A stretch of DNA of 7,236 nucleotides from the NCBI GenBank assembly GCA_022703115.1, contig JAKLEK010000072.1, positions 1-7,236 of the forward strand, read 5' to 3'. The translations under genes and the position numbers were made by a program. Below the pieces are notes generated by a model. That model did not search any database, was not told the DNA's origin, and was given only the letters and a program-made list of their open reading frames with translations. This document shows positions 1 through 5,622 of this stretch, in pieces (position 1 is the stretch's first letter; the number at the start of each line of letters is the position of its first letter). Source of the DNA: Elusimicrobiota bacterium (GTDB lineage: Bacteria; Elusimicrobiota; Elusimicrobia; Elusimicrobiales; UBA9959).

Positions 1-190
1 GAAAAGCGTGTTGGCGGGTGAGAGCGAGCTCAGGACCTGCTACGATGAGCTGCGGGGCAAGGGTGCCGGCGATAAAGCCGCGAGGAACGCGATCAGCCGG
101 AAGATAGCGGCTATAAGTCTGAGTATCCTTAAAAGCAAGCGTCCATACGATGCCAGACTGGTCTTAGGGCGTGCAGGGCAGATCGCATGA
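1..190 (+). CDS. IS110-family transposase, C-terminal end (5' truncated by window edge)
   Basis: The reading frame is open from the first bases of the window (codons from base 2) and stops at 188-190, so about 62 C-terminal residues are visible. They read as a cysteine/tyrosine turn followed by YDELRGKGAGDKAARNAISRK and an IAAISLSILKSKRPYD tail. This matches the end of the transposase_20 (PF02371) domain of IS110-type transposases, where a Y-x-x-L-R-x-x-GK turn precedes an alanine-rich helix, an RK pair and a final hydrophobic helix. These enzymes are DEDD/serine recombinases that insert a circular intermediate, guided by an element-encoded bridge RNA. The catalytic residues lie outside the window. 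The GTG at base 8 is an internal valine, not a start. The family call rests on this short tail only, and whether the copy is intact cannot be seen. Confidence 0.72.
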   Translation, partial: KSVLAGESELRTCYDELRGKGAGDKAARNAISRKIAAISLSILKSKRPYDARLVLGRAGQIA

Positions 191-679
191 GCTGCAACCG
201 CGCATAAGTTTTCGTGATTGGGAGGCATGACATCAGGGCACTGACCTGTGAGAGGTCCAATAGCGTGGTTGTCAGCTTCCCCGTTTAAATCGGAAATTAT
301 ACTGCTCCTTGAGAGCCAAGATAGATGACTGAAAACGAAATCACAAACAGACGATAATGGAACGAAAACAGAAAAATGCGCGGAGTTGAAGAAAGGCTGG
401 GGGCGCTGCTGGCGGGTTGGAAGGAAGCAAGTCAGAGACGGCAGAATAATGCCGTCAGGGGGAGTGCGTTCTCTTGACTTCCCTTTTCATAGATGCCCTT
501 AGACCCCTGTGCCCCCCGGCAGCCCAGCGAACCCGGGACAATCAGCCGAAGGATGACAGAGCCCCGGACCGGACGCCAGAAGACTACCTCCGGTGGCCGC
601 TCACCAGCATTCTGGAAATCACACAAAAATCTCGACGTTGCCGCGGCGACAGTACGCTGTCGCGGTCGGGAGTTAAAGT
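191..679. other. Gene-free stretch after the transposase: probable non-coding end of the IS element plus flank
   Basis: No open frame in these 489 bases looks like a protein. The longer ones are arginine- and proline-rich frames produced by GC-rich DNA. The first part (about 191-380) is richer in A and T than what follows and holds small complementary segments: CTGAC 241-245 with GTCAG 271-275, GACCT 243-247 with AGGTC 253-257 (these two exclude each other), and CCG 281-283 with CGG 291-293 around TTTAAA. In IS110-family elements of the IS1111 type the region just after the transposase gene encodes the bridge RNA, so this is where such an RNA would sit. The right end of the element cannot be placed, because this family often lacks clear terminal repeats. 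A 33-codon frame at 376-477 has no ribosome binding site and is not called. Confidence 0.4.
621..672 (-). terminator. Possible Rho-independent terminator on the - strand
   Basis: On the - strand CCGCG pairs with CGCGG and ACAG with CTGT around a four-base loop, with a three-base bulge. The outer CTC/GAG ends (631-633 with 670-672) can also pair. The stem is followed directly by ATTTTTGTGT (621-630), a U-tract in the leftward direction. It could end transcripts running out of the oxidoreductase operon through the antisense of the small + strand gene. On the + strand there is no T-run after the stem, so it would not terminate there. The bulge and the distance from that operon keep confidence low. 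Confidence 0.35.
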
Positions 680-1024
680 ATGCCGCCGGCCGGAGTCAGC
701 CTGAAGCCGGGACCGGCGGGGGGCCTTATGAAATGGGACATAAGAACGTGCGCGGAGGGGTTCAAAGCGGTAAAGCTCAGCGGAAACACGGCATACCTGA
801 GACGCGCCTGCCAATGGCCGCCGGATGCGCCGGAAGGCGGGCCCGCCTACGACGTGAACTACAAAGGCTGCGTGATAGCCGTGATATCGTTCGAGGGTAA
901 GGGCGCCAGGGTAAACACCATGAAGGCCTGCAGGTGCTTCCCGGAGATCTCAGACCTCGACCTGGCGGAGATGGCGCTAAGGCTGGTCAGGTTCAGGAAA
1001 GCGGCCGCGGACGCTCTTAACTAG
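680..1024 (+). CDS. Small hypothetical protein, 114 aa (98 aa if started at 728)
   Basis: This is an unrecognised small soluble protein. The frame ends at TAG 1022-1024, four bases from the stop of the convergent oxidoreductase gene. Two starts compete. ATG 680 has a GGGAG box at 668-672 with 7-base spacing, which is the better ribosome binding site. ATG 728 (MKWDIRTCAEGF...) has only a G-run four bases upstream, but it would remove a 16-residue proline/glycine-rich lead that looks non-native. From residue 17 on the protein looks real: mixed composition, a beta-like stretch (YKGCVIAVISFEGKGARVNT), five cysteines including a CRC pair, and a C-terminal amphipathic helix (DLDLAEMALRLVRFRKAAADA). 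No membrane segment or signal peptide is visible, and no family or function can be named. It lies alone on the + strand between the IS end and the core operon. Confidence 0.6.
   Translation: MPPAGVSLKPGPAGGLMKWDIRTCAEGFKAVKLSGNTAYLRRACQWPPDAPEGGPAYDVNYKGCVIAVISFEGKGARVNTMKACRCFPEISDLDLAEMALRLVRFRKAAADALN
683..719 (+). other. GC-rich hairpin between the two candidate starts of the small gene
   Basis: CCGCCGG at 683-689 is perfectly complementary to CCGGCGG at 713-719. Inside it CCGG 690-693 can pair with CCGG 707-710, and TCA with TGA around a short loop. If translation starts at 728, the G-rich segment that would serve as its ribosome binding site lies partly in this stem, which could limit initiation. 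If it starts at 680 the hairpin is simply within the first codons. The pairing is seen in the sequence; any regulatory role is inference. Confidence 0.3.
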
Positions 1025-1028
1025 CGGA

Positions 1029-2483
1029 TTACGGACGGCCCGATGAGGCCTCCGCCCGGCGCTTTATCTCCGCCGCCAGACCGGCGAAGATGATCTTGTG
1101 CAGCGGATAGAGCGAATACCAGTAGACATAGCCGAAAAAGCCGAGCGGCTCGAAATAAGCGGTCTGGCGCAGCGTCGAACCGCCCCCTTCCGCCGCCACC
1201 GCCTCGAACTGCAGCCAGCCCTTGCCCGGCAGCTTCATCTCGGCGCGCAGGAGCAGCAGCCGGTCCTCTATGACCCTCTCGACCCGCCAGAAATCCAGAG
1301 GCTCGCCCTGCCGGACCACGTCCGGATGCCGGCGGCCGCGCCGCATGCCGACCCCTCCGAGCAGACGGTCCAGCCAGGCGCGGAGCGTCCAGAGCGGACC
1401 GCACGAGAACCAGCCGCGGTCCCCGCCTATCCCGGAGAAAACGCGGAAGACCGCGGATGGAGCGGCGGCCACCTGAAGCAGCCTGTCCTCCAGGACCAGC
1501 CCCTCCTTGTCTATGAACGAGCAGGGCCTGCTGTAATGCGGCACGTAGGCCATGGTCCAGCTCGTCTCCACGTTCCGCTCGTTTATGCGCATCAGCGCGT
1601 ACTGCACCGCGGTCCGGTAATCCAGCGGCTTGATCTCCGGAAAGATGCTCAGCGCGTCGTCGTTCGTGCAGACCACGTCGTTGGAAAGGCTCTCCAGAAG
1701 GGGTTTGGAGAACATGGCCGGCACAGGGGTGATCAGGCCTATGAACCAGGCGGTCATGCGGGGCGACCAGAAAGGGAAAGTGAGAAAAGCGCGGGCAAGG
1801 CCACGGGTCTCGGCGTAGATCCGCATCATCTCCCGGTAGGACAGGACCGCGGCGCCGCCGATCTCTATGACCCGGCCGTCGGAGGCCGGTTCGTCCAGGG
1901 CGGAGATAAGATAGCTGAGCACGTCCCTGATAGCGACGGGCTGGCACCTGGTGTCCCTGAGATAGGCGGGGCACGGGATCAGCGGCAGCCGCTCGGTCAG
2001 ATAGCGCAGCAGCTCGAAAGAAACGCTGCCCGACCCGACTATGATGGCCGCCCGGAACTCCGTCACGTTCAGGCCAGAGGCCCTGAGGATCTCCCCGACC
2101 CGGTGCCTGGAGGTCAGATGCTTGGAGAGCCCCCCCGTATCGGCCCCGAGCCCCCCGAGGTAGATGACCTTCCTCACCCCGTTGGTCCTGGCGGCGGCCG
2201 CGAAGGCGCCGGCCGCCTTCTCTTCCAGGGTCTGGAAGCTGGGGACGTCGGCCATGGAATGTATGAGATAATACGCCGCGTCGACCCCGCGCAAGGCCTC
2301 GTTCAGGCCGTCGCCGTTCAGCGCGTCGCCCTTAACTTTTTCGACCTCGTCCGACCAGGGCCGCCCGCAGAGATGCGCCGGCTCGCGGGCCAGGCAGCGC
2401 ACCCTATAGCCGCCGGCCAGCAGCCTGGGCACCAGGCGGCCGCCGATATAGCCGGTGGCGCCGGTCACAAGGATGGTTTTCAT
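1029..2483 (-). CDS. SDR-type NAD(P)-binding oxidoreductase with C-terminal DUF2867 domain, 484 aa
   Basis: This is a two-domain protein. Residues 1-300 form an atypical short-chain dehydrogenase fold of the NmrA/YtfG-like sort. It begins with MKTILVTGATGYIGG, in which TGATGYIGG (7-15) is the Rossmann glycine motif, then D52 after the third strand, YYLIHSM (71-77), and VRKVIYLGGLGAD (103-115). The classical YxxxK catalytic pair is not evident; SKHLTSRHRVGEIL occupies its place, as in non-classical members, so it may bind NAD(P) without ordinary dehydrogenase chemistry. Residues about 335-475 match DUF2867, with GDRGWFSCGPLWTLRAWLD, a GEPLDFWRVE segment and a final GYVYWYSLYPLH segment. Substrate is unknown. 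It probably acts in the cytoplasm or at the inner membrane face, since the aromatic C-terminal segment is too short and mixed to call a membrane span firmly. It starts 18 bases after the upstream ATPase stop with no clear Shine-Dalgarno box, suggesting an operon. Length is normal for the family. Confidence 0.9.
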   Translation of the reverse strand: MKTILVTGATGYIGGRLVPRLLAGGYRVRCLAREPAHLCGRPWSDEVEKVKGDALNGDGLNEALRGVDAAYYLIHSMADVPSFQTLEEKAAGAFAAAARTNGVRKVIYLGGLGADTGGLSKHLTSRHRVGEILRASGLNVTEFRAAIIVGSGSVSFELLRYLTERLPLIPCPAYLRDTRCQPVAIRDVLSYLISALDEPASDGRVIEIGGAAVLSYREMMRIYAETRGLARAFLTFPFWSPRMTAWFIGLITPVPAMFSKPLLESLSNDVVCTNDDALSIFPEIKPLDYRTAVQYALMRINERNVETSWTMAYVPHYSRPCSFIDKEGLVLEDRLLQVAAAPSAVFRVFSGIGGDRGWFSCGPLWTLRAWLDRLLGGVGMRRGRRHPDVVRQGEPLDFWRVERVIEDRLLLLRAEMKLPGKGWLQFEAVAAEGGGSTLRQTAYFEPLGFFGYVYWYSLYPLHKIIFAGLAAEIKRRAEASSGRP

Positions 2484-2501
2484 AGTATATTGTTCCGGAG
2501 A

Positions 2502-3983
2502 CTAGACCGAGAGCAGGGAGCGTTCCCTGGCCCAGTTCCGCAGACGGCCGATATCTTCCGCCCTTATAACGGAAAGCGGCCTGGTCTGCTTTATCTCCCG
2601 CAGCAGATGAGACGTGGAGATCGTCTCTTTCGCCCCGGAAGCGCTGTAAAGGGCCGAGATGACCGCCTGCTCCAGCTCCGCGCCGCTGAACCCCTCGGAA
2701 TTCCTTGCCAGTTCGGCGATGTCGAAATCCTTTTCGGGGAGAGAGCGTTTCAGGATGTGTATCCGGAGCACTTCCGCCCGCTGGGCCGCGTCCGGCAGGT
2801 CGGCGAAGAATATCTCGTCGAAGCGGCCCTTACGCAGCAGTTCCGGGGGCAGGTTGTCTATGTCGTTGGAGGTGGCGGCGATGAAAGACCGGTCCTTGCG
2901 CTCCTGCATCCAGGTCAGCATCGTGCCGAGGACGCGCTTGGAAACTCCGCCGTCGCTGTCCCCGGCGGAGGAGGCCAGTATCTTCTCGATCTCGTCTATC
3001 CAGAGGCAGACCGGCGCCAGGCGCTCCACGGTCTTCAGCGCTTTCCGCAGGTTCTCCTCGGTCTCGCCGATATATTTGGAATAGAGGCGGTTGAGATCGA
3101 GCCTGTAGAGCGGTATGCCGAGCTCTCCGGCTATCACCTTGGCGGCAAGGCTCTTTCCGCAGCCCTGCACCCCGAGCAGCAGAAGCCCCTTCGGCGGAGG
3201 CGGCTCCGCGCTTTCCGAGAAGAACGCTCCCTTGCGGTCCAGCACCCACTTCTTCAGCCGGTCGAAACCGGCGATAGCGGCCGGGGCTTCGGAGCCGAAA
3301 TATTCCAGTACGCCATCCTGGTCGAAGATGGACTTCTTGTACTTCTCGATCTCCTGAAGGTCACCCTTGTCGAAACACGCGTCCTTGAGCACACAGGTAT
3401 TTACCACGTTGCGTATCTGCTGCAGCGACATGCCTTTAAGGGACTTTATCACGCGGCGGGCATCATCCGGGGGCAGGGCCAACTTCAGGGCGCCGGAAGT
3501 CTTCTTGAACTCGGCGAGCACCCTGTTGACCTCCGCGAGGATCTCCTTCTCGTCAGGGTAGCCGCCGCATATGCGCGCGGCCAACCGCTCGATGTCCGCC
3601 GGCAGCCTGCATTCCCCCCCGACCAGGACTACCGTGGTCCGGGTGTCGTTGATGCGCCCAACGATGTCCTTGAAAAGCCGGGCGGTAACCGCGTCCTCCA
3701 GGAACTTGTGGAGATCGGTCAGCACGAAGAGGGACGGCTTGGCGTCCCGCACAAGGTCGTCCACGGTCTTCAGCATCCTCGCCGGCTCGCCGGTCTGGTA
3801 GAAGGGATTCTCGCTGTCCCCCACCCTGAGACCACGGGTGAGGCTCCAGAAATACGCCGTGAGCGAAAGGCCGGCGGCCACTTCGGAGAGCTGCTTCGCC
3901 ACGTAGTTCTCGTCGATGGTGTCGACCAGTATCAGCGGATACTTGGATTTGATGAGCAGGGATATTTCGGCTTCAAAATTCAT
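2502..3983 (-). CDS. ycf46: Ycf46-like AAA+ ATPase, 493 aa
   Basis: This is a single AAA+ ATPase with a long N-terminal region, the layout and length (about 490 aa) of the Ycf46 family found in cyanobacteria, plastids and scattered other bacteria. Residues 1-220 carry the family-specific region, opening with an EISLLIKSKYPLILVDTIDE segment and containing PSLFVLTDLHKFL (83-95). The AAA core follows: Walker A GVQGCGKS (271-278), pore-loop aromatic YIGETE (304-309), Walker B CLWIDEIE with D330/E331, sensor 1 ATSND with N373, arginines R384 and R387 in LLRKGRFDEI, and GFSGAELE (431-438) in the small lid domain. All catalytic residues are present, so it should be active. The family is poorly understood; a cyanobacterial member has been linked to carbon use, which cannot be carried over to this organism. 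It starts at ATG 3983 with no obvious Shine-Dalgarno box, downstream of the tRNA terminator, and probably heads an operon with the oxidoreductase. Confidence 0.92.
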   Translation of the reverse strand: MNFEAEISLLIKSKYPLILVDTIDENYVAKQLSEVAAGLSLTAYFWSLTRGLRVGDSENPFYQTGEPARMLKTVDDLVRDAKPSLFVLTDLHKFLEDAVTARLFKDIVGRINDTRTTVVLVGGECRLPADIERLAARICGGYPDEKEILAEVNRVLAEFKKTSGALKLALPPDDARRVIKSLKGMSLQQIRNVVNTCVLKDACFDKGDLQEIEKYKKSIFDQDGVLEYFGSEAPAAIAGFDRLKKWVLDRKGAFFSESAEPPPPKGLLLLGVQGCGKSLAAKVIAGELGIPLYRLDLNRLYSKYIGETEENLRKALKTVERLAPVCLWIDEIEKILASSAGDSDGGVSKRVLGTMLTWMQERKDRSFIAATSNDIDNLPPELLRKGRFDEIFFADLPDAAQRAEVLRIHILKRSLPEKDFDIAELARNSEGFSGAELEQAVISALYSASGAKETISTSHLLREIKQTRPLSVIRAEDIGRLRNWARERSLLSV

Positions 3984-4012
3984 AGTCTGAGAAAATGCGG
4001 CCAGGGGTTCCC

Positions 4013-4053
4013 CTTAAAAGACCGGGACCGGCGCCGTGTTCAGCGCCAGCCCC
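4013..4053 (-). terminator. Rho-independent terminator after tRNA-Arg
   Basis: On the - strand, GGGGCTGGCGC (4053-4043) pairs with GCGCCGGTCCC (4034-4024) over 11 positions, two of them G-U, around an 8-base loop (4042-4035). The stem is followed by GGTCTTTTAAG, giving a short U-tract at 4019-4016. It begins 11 bases past the 3' end of the tRNA, so it should end the tRNA transcript and separate it from the ATPase gene. The ATPase promoter would then have to lie in or just after this segment, in the roughly 30 bases before its ATG, or expression depends on read-through. Confidence 0.65.
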
Positions 4054-4064
4054 TTATTAAAACG

Positions 4065-4136
4065 TGCGCCCGGCAGGAATCGAACCTGCACTAGAAGCTT
4101 CGGAGGCTCCTGTGATATCCATTTCACCACGGGCGC
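4065..4136 (-). tRNA. tRNA-Arg, anticodon CCG
   Basis: The complete cloverleaf is visible on the - strand, 72 bases long without an encoded CCA. The acceptor GCGCCCG (4136-4130) pairs with CGGGCGC (4072-4066), with discriminator A at 4065. The D arm is GTGA/TCAC. The anticodon stem GGAGC/GCTTC has one G-U pair, and the loop CTCCGAA has anticodon CCG at 4103-4101, reading the arginine codon CGG. The variable loop is four bases, and the T arm is GCAGG-TTCGATT-CCTGC. The CCA end would be added enzymatically. No classical -35/-10 pair is obvious upstream. Arginine tRNAs are common integration targets, but no copy of the 3' half is seen elsewhere in the window. Confidence 0.96.
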
Positions 4137-4153
4137 GCAAATTTACCAATGAG

Positions 4154-4236
4154 AAACGCGATTTTTAAACCCTCAAAAACAGCGCCAGTTTTGTACAAGG
4201 CTCCTGCGATTGCAAACTGGCCGTTCCTGCGCGTTT
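4154..4236. repeat. Nested inverted repeats upstream of the tRNA
   Basis: GCCAGTTT (4184-4191) and AAACTGGC (4214-4221) are perfectly complementary over 8 bases with a 22-base loop. Outside them AAACGCG (4154-4160) pairs with CGCGTTT (4230-4236) over 7 bases. A direct repeat TCCTGCG (4202-4208 and 4225-4231) lies within. Together they could form one long interrupted hairpin just before the 5' end of the tRNA. The function is unknown. Confidence 0.5.
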
Positions 4237-4250
4237 TCGTGTCAAATAGC

Positions 4251-4336
4251 TCGGGACCTTGCGGCGCTCAGTTGACCCGGAGGTAACTGCACAAGGTCCC
4301 GAAATCCGGTAAACCGCCGGGATCTCAACTGAGCGC
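4251..4336. repeat. Interleaved perfect inverted repeats (pseudoknot- or switch-like)
   Basis: Arm A1 TCGGGACCTTG (4251-4261) is the exact reverse complement of A2 CAAGGTCCCGA (4292-4302), 11 bases. Arm B1 GCGCTCAGTTGA (4264-4275) is the exact reverse complement of B2 TCAACTGAGCGC (4325-4336), 12 bases. The order A1-B1-A2-B2 is interleaved. Inside A, CAGTT-g-ACC (4269-4277) can also pair with GGTAACTG (4282-4289) around CGGA, competing with B1:B2. CCCGG 4276-4280 with CCGGG 4317-4321 would extend the B pairing. A further imperfect hairpin, 4301-4326, lies between the arms. The whole block sits between the phage-like genes and tRNA-Arg in otherwise gene-free DNA. It could be a structured RNA, a recombinase or transposase binding region, or a small palindromic mobile repeat. 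Confidence 0.7.
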
Positions 4337-4353
4337 GCTTCTATTTTACCATG

Positions 4354-4382
4354 CCGCGCAGGCCGGCGCAAGCAGAGCCGGC
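4354..4382 (-). terminator. Possible weak hairpin after the 154-aa gene
   Basis: On the - strand GCCGGC occurs twice around a 9-base spacer just downstream of the stop of the 154-residue gene, and can form a 6-bp GC stem. No proper T-run follows (the next bases are CTGCGCGGCATGG), so it would be an inefficient intrinsic terminator if it is one at all. Confidence 0.2.
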
Positions 4383-4395
4383 ACGGAGTCGCGCG

Positions 4396-4860
4396 TCAGG
4401 ACAGCAACTCGGCTTCCAACTGCACCCAGCAATCTGATGGTGTTCTTGGAGGCCGCAACGAATTGCAAATCAACTGCGTCTGCTCAAGAAAGACAGCCCG
4501 CAACGCAGCCCGGTCCATTTTCTCAATGCGCCCTATCCAACTTATCACCTCAAGGACTGCCGGCGCGAATACCTGTGAATATTTTGGTATAACAAAAGCA
4601 GTCGCCGCACCGTTATTCATGGGGCCGTTGAAATCCAAGTAGCAGACTTCGAAATAAATCGCCAGGGCGTCCACATGCTTACCTTCGGATCTCAAAAACT
4701 CGGCCATCTGGAACTTGTCGTTCCGGTACAATCCCCAATCATTCTCCTGTGCGTGCTGCAGCGCGCGCCGGCCCAACTCTCCCCAAGTAATTCCCTTCTC
4801 AAGATATAGTCGCGGCACAGTCCCCCTTTGCTTCTTATCCCAAGTATAGACATAATACAA
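4396..4860 (-). CDS. Hypothetical protein, 154 aa, in the phage-derived block
   Basis: I do not recognise a named family. The protein is soluble, with no signal peptide or clear membrane span. Its centre has a helical-repeat look: MAEFLRSEGKHVDALAIYFEVCYLDFNGPMNN (52-83), then FAPAVLEVISWIGRIEKMDRAALRAVFLEQ (98-127), and a conserved-looking end PRTPSDCWVQLEAELLS. The helix-turn-helix pairing resembles TPR-like hypothetical proteins. The start is doubtful: the frame opens with TTG at 4860 and no Shine-Dalgarno box, unlike the phage genes upstream. An ATG at 4853 in another frame gives MSILGIRSK..., which would join this frame only after a frameshift near the AAAGGGGG run at about 4824-4831. 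A broken or misread 5' end is therefore possible. Base composition is poorer in GC than the core operon, consistent with foreign origin. Confidence 0.65.
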   Translation of the reverse strand: MYYVYTWDKKQRGTVPRLYLEKGITWGELGRRALQHAQENDWGLYRNDKFQMAEFLRSEGKHVDALAIYFEVCYLDFNGPMNNGAATAFVIPKYSQVFAPAVLEVISWIGRIEKMDRAALRAVFLEQTQLICNSLRPPRTPSDCWVQLEAELLS

Positions 4861-4945
4861 AAAGGGAGTATGACGACGGTGTTTTTTCCCACCATTGTCA
4901 GACTCTCGGAGGTGTCGGATTTGTCGGCTTTACCGGTGATAATCC

Positions 4946-5011
4946 TTACAGGTTCAGACTGAGGGCGGCGCCGGGAAGTTCCCAAGATTCCGGCAGTTGC
5001 AGCGACATCAC
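4946..5011 (-). pseudogene. Truncated phage gene start (about 21 codons) after the gp10-like gene
   Basis: A strong ribosome binding site, GAGGGAGG, lies 16 bases after the gp10 start of non-coding DNA begins and 8 bases before GTG 5011 (ATG 5008 also possible). The frame reads MSLQLPESWELPGAALSLNL and then stops at TAA 4948-4946. A neighbouring frame continues with EPVRIITGKADKSDTSESLTMVGKNTVVILPF, which looks more protein-like than random GC-rich sequence. Such a good initiation site leading to so short a product suggests the remnant of the next virion gene, cut by a frameshift or deletion. A genuine 21-residue peptide is the alternative. Confidence 0.4.
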
Positions 5012-5026
5012 TAGGATATCCTCCCT

Positions 5027-5521
5027 CTACACATTATTATTGGCGGCCTCCTTCAGAAAGCCTATGACGGTCTGTTTGAGAGGCTGGAACTTGTCCTTTA
5101 TCCCGGGCCGCATGAACGAGCGCTTCGGCATCTGGCTGCCGGGATGGTTCACCTTCCTGGCGAACACCCGCCGACTGCCGATCAGGAAAGAGATAACACC
5201 GCCGGCTTTACGCGGCATGATCACCCGCGCCGGCGTGCGGCCGCCGTATTCATGAATCGGGCCGTAGGGAACGTCGGTCCCGAAGGCTATCTCTATCCTG
5301 CTGCTGTCCTCCGTGGTCCGGTAGCGTATCGAGCTTCGAAGCCGGCCAGTGACCACACCCAGCGTTGTCTTACTGCGATTGCTTAAATAATTTTCTTTGA
5401 TGTGCCCTACCACCTGCAGGCCCCACTCGTTCGCCAGGCGGCCAAGCCCCTTCTCGACCCGGTCCTTGAATTTGTCCAGGCGGGCGATGGTAGGCTTGGG
5501 GTTGCAGGTAATGGTTATCAT
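5027..5521 (-). CDS. HK97 gp10-like / phage virion morphogenesis (tail-completion) protein, 164 aa
   Basis: The protein has the signature of small head-tail joining or tail-completion proteins (HK97 gp10 / Mu gpG-like). An N-terminal helix (about 12-45, ARLDKFKDRVEKGLGRLANEWG) is followed by TGRLRSSI (58-65), then VPYGPIHEYGG (84-94), where a HExGG/HEYGG motif is the hallmark, then KRSFMRPGI (133-141) and a C-terminal helix. Length is typical. In virions such proteins cap the tail at its head-proximal end or complete the connector. ATG 5521 overlaps the stop of the upstream 34-codon gene by four bases (ATGA), with an AGAGG box 7 bases upstream inside that gene, so translation is probably coupled. 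The stop is TAG 5029-5027. It belongs to the same leftward unit as the tail/hub-like gene. Confidence 0.85.
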   Translation of the reverse strand: MITITCNPKPTIARLDKFKDRVEKGLGRLANEWGLQVVGHIKENYLSNRSKTTLGVVTGRLRSSIRYRTTEDSSRIEIAFGTDVPYGPIHEYGGRTPARVIMPRKAGGVISFLIGSRRVFARKVNHPGSQMPKRSFMRPGIKDKFQPLKQTVIGFLKEAANNNV

Positions 5522-5622
5522 GCCGAGACCTCTACGACAGCGATGCCGTTAAGGGATAGCACTCCATTCGCACTCACACTAAAACCTAATGCGGCTGTTT
5601 TCACCATCAGCAGGTACTTCAT
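5518..5622 (-). CDS. 34-aa phage peptide coupled to both neighbours
   Basis: This small gene is easy to miss but well supported by its signals. GAGGAGG, encoded in the last codons of the tail protein, sits 4-5 bases before ATG 5622-5620. That ATG overlaps the tail-gene stop (ATGA, 5622-5619), and its own stop overlaps the gp10 start in the same way (ATGA, 5521-5518). It therefore bridges the two genes exactly. The product starts MKYLLMVKTAALGF and ends GIAVVEVSA. It is mostly hydrophobic and small residues in alternating, beta-like order with one asparagine/glycine turn region. It has no clear signal-peptide cleavage site or membrane helix, and no function can be named. It may be a small virion or scaffold component, or serve mainly as a translational link. 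Confidence 0.7.
   Translation of the reverse strand: MKYLLMVKTAALGFSVSANGVLSLNGIAVVEVSA

Noticed and set aside
376..477. A 33-codon frame starting at ATG 376
   Set aside because: There is no Shine-Dalgarno box and no recognisable sequence; it is too short to support from composition alone.
474..900. Two overlapping + strand frames (474-704 and 493-900)
   Set aside because: Both have alternative starts without ribosome binding sites and arginine/proline-rich translations. The second overlaps the better-supported small gene in another frame.
1021..1974. A 317-codon frame on the - strand overlapping the oxidoreductase
   Set aside because: It is an out-of-frame shadow of the SDR/DUF2867 gene, with an arginine-rich, low-complexity translation.
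1098..4094. A 998-codon open frame on the + strand across the core operon
   Set aside because: It is antisense to two well-supported genes, is rich in proline, glycine, arginine and glutamine as expected from GC-rich antisense DNA, and ends in RQESNLH, the known artefact of translating antisense to a tRNA T-arm.
4065..4136. tRNA-Arg as the integration site of the phage block
   Set aside because: Integrases usually use the tRNA 3' half, which points away from the phage genes here. No second copy of the 3' end and no integrase gene are visible.
4165..4371. A 68-codon - strand frame across the inverted-repeat block
   Set aside because: It runs straight through the interleaved repeats, is basic and low in hydrophobic residues, and has no ribosome binding site.
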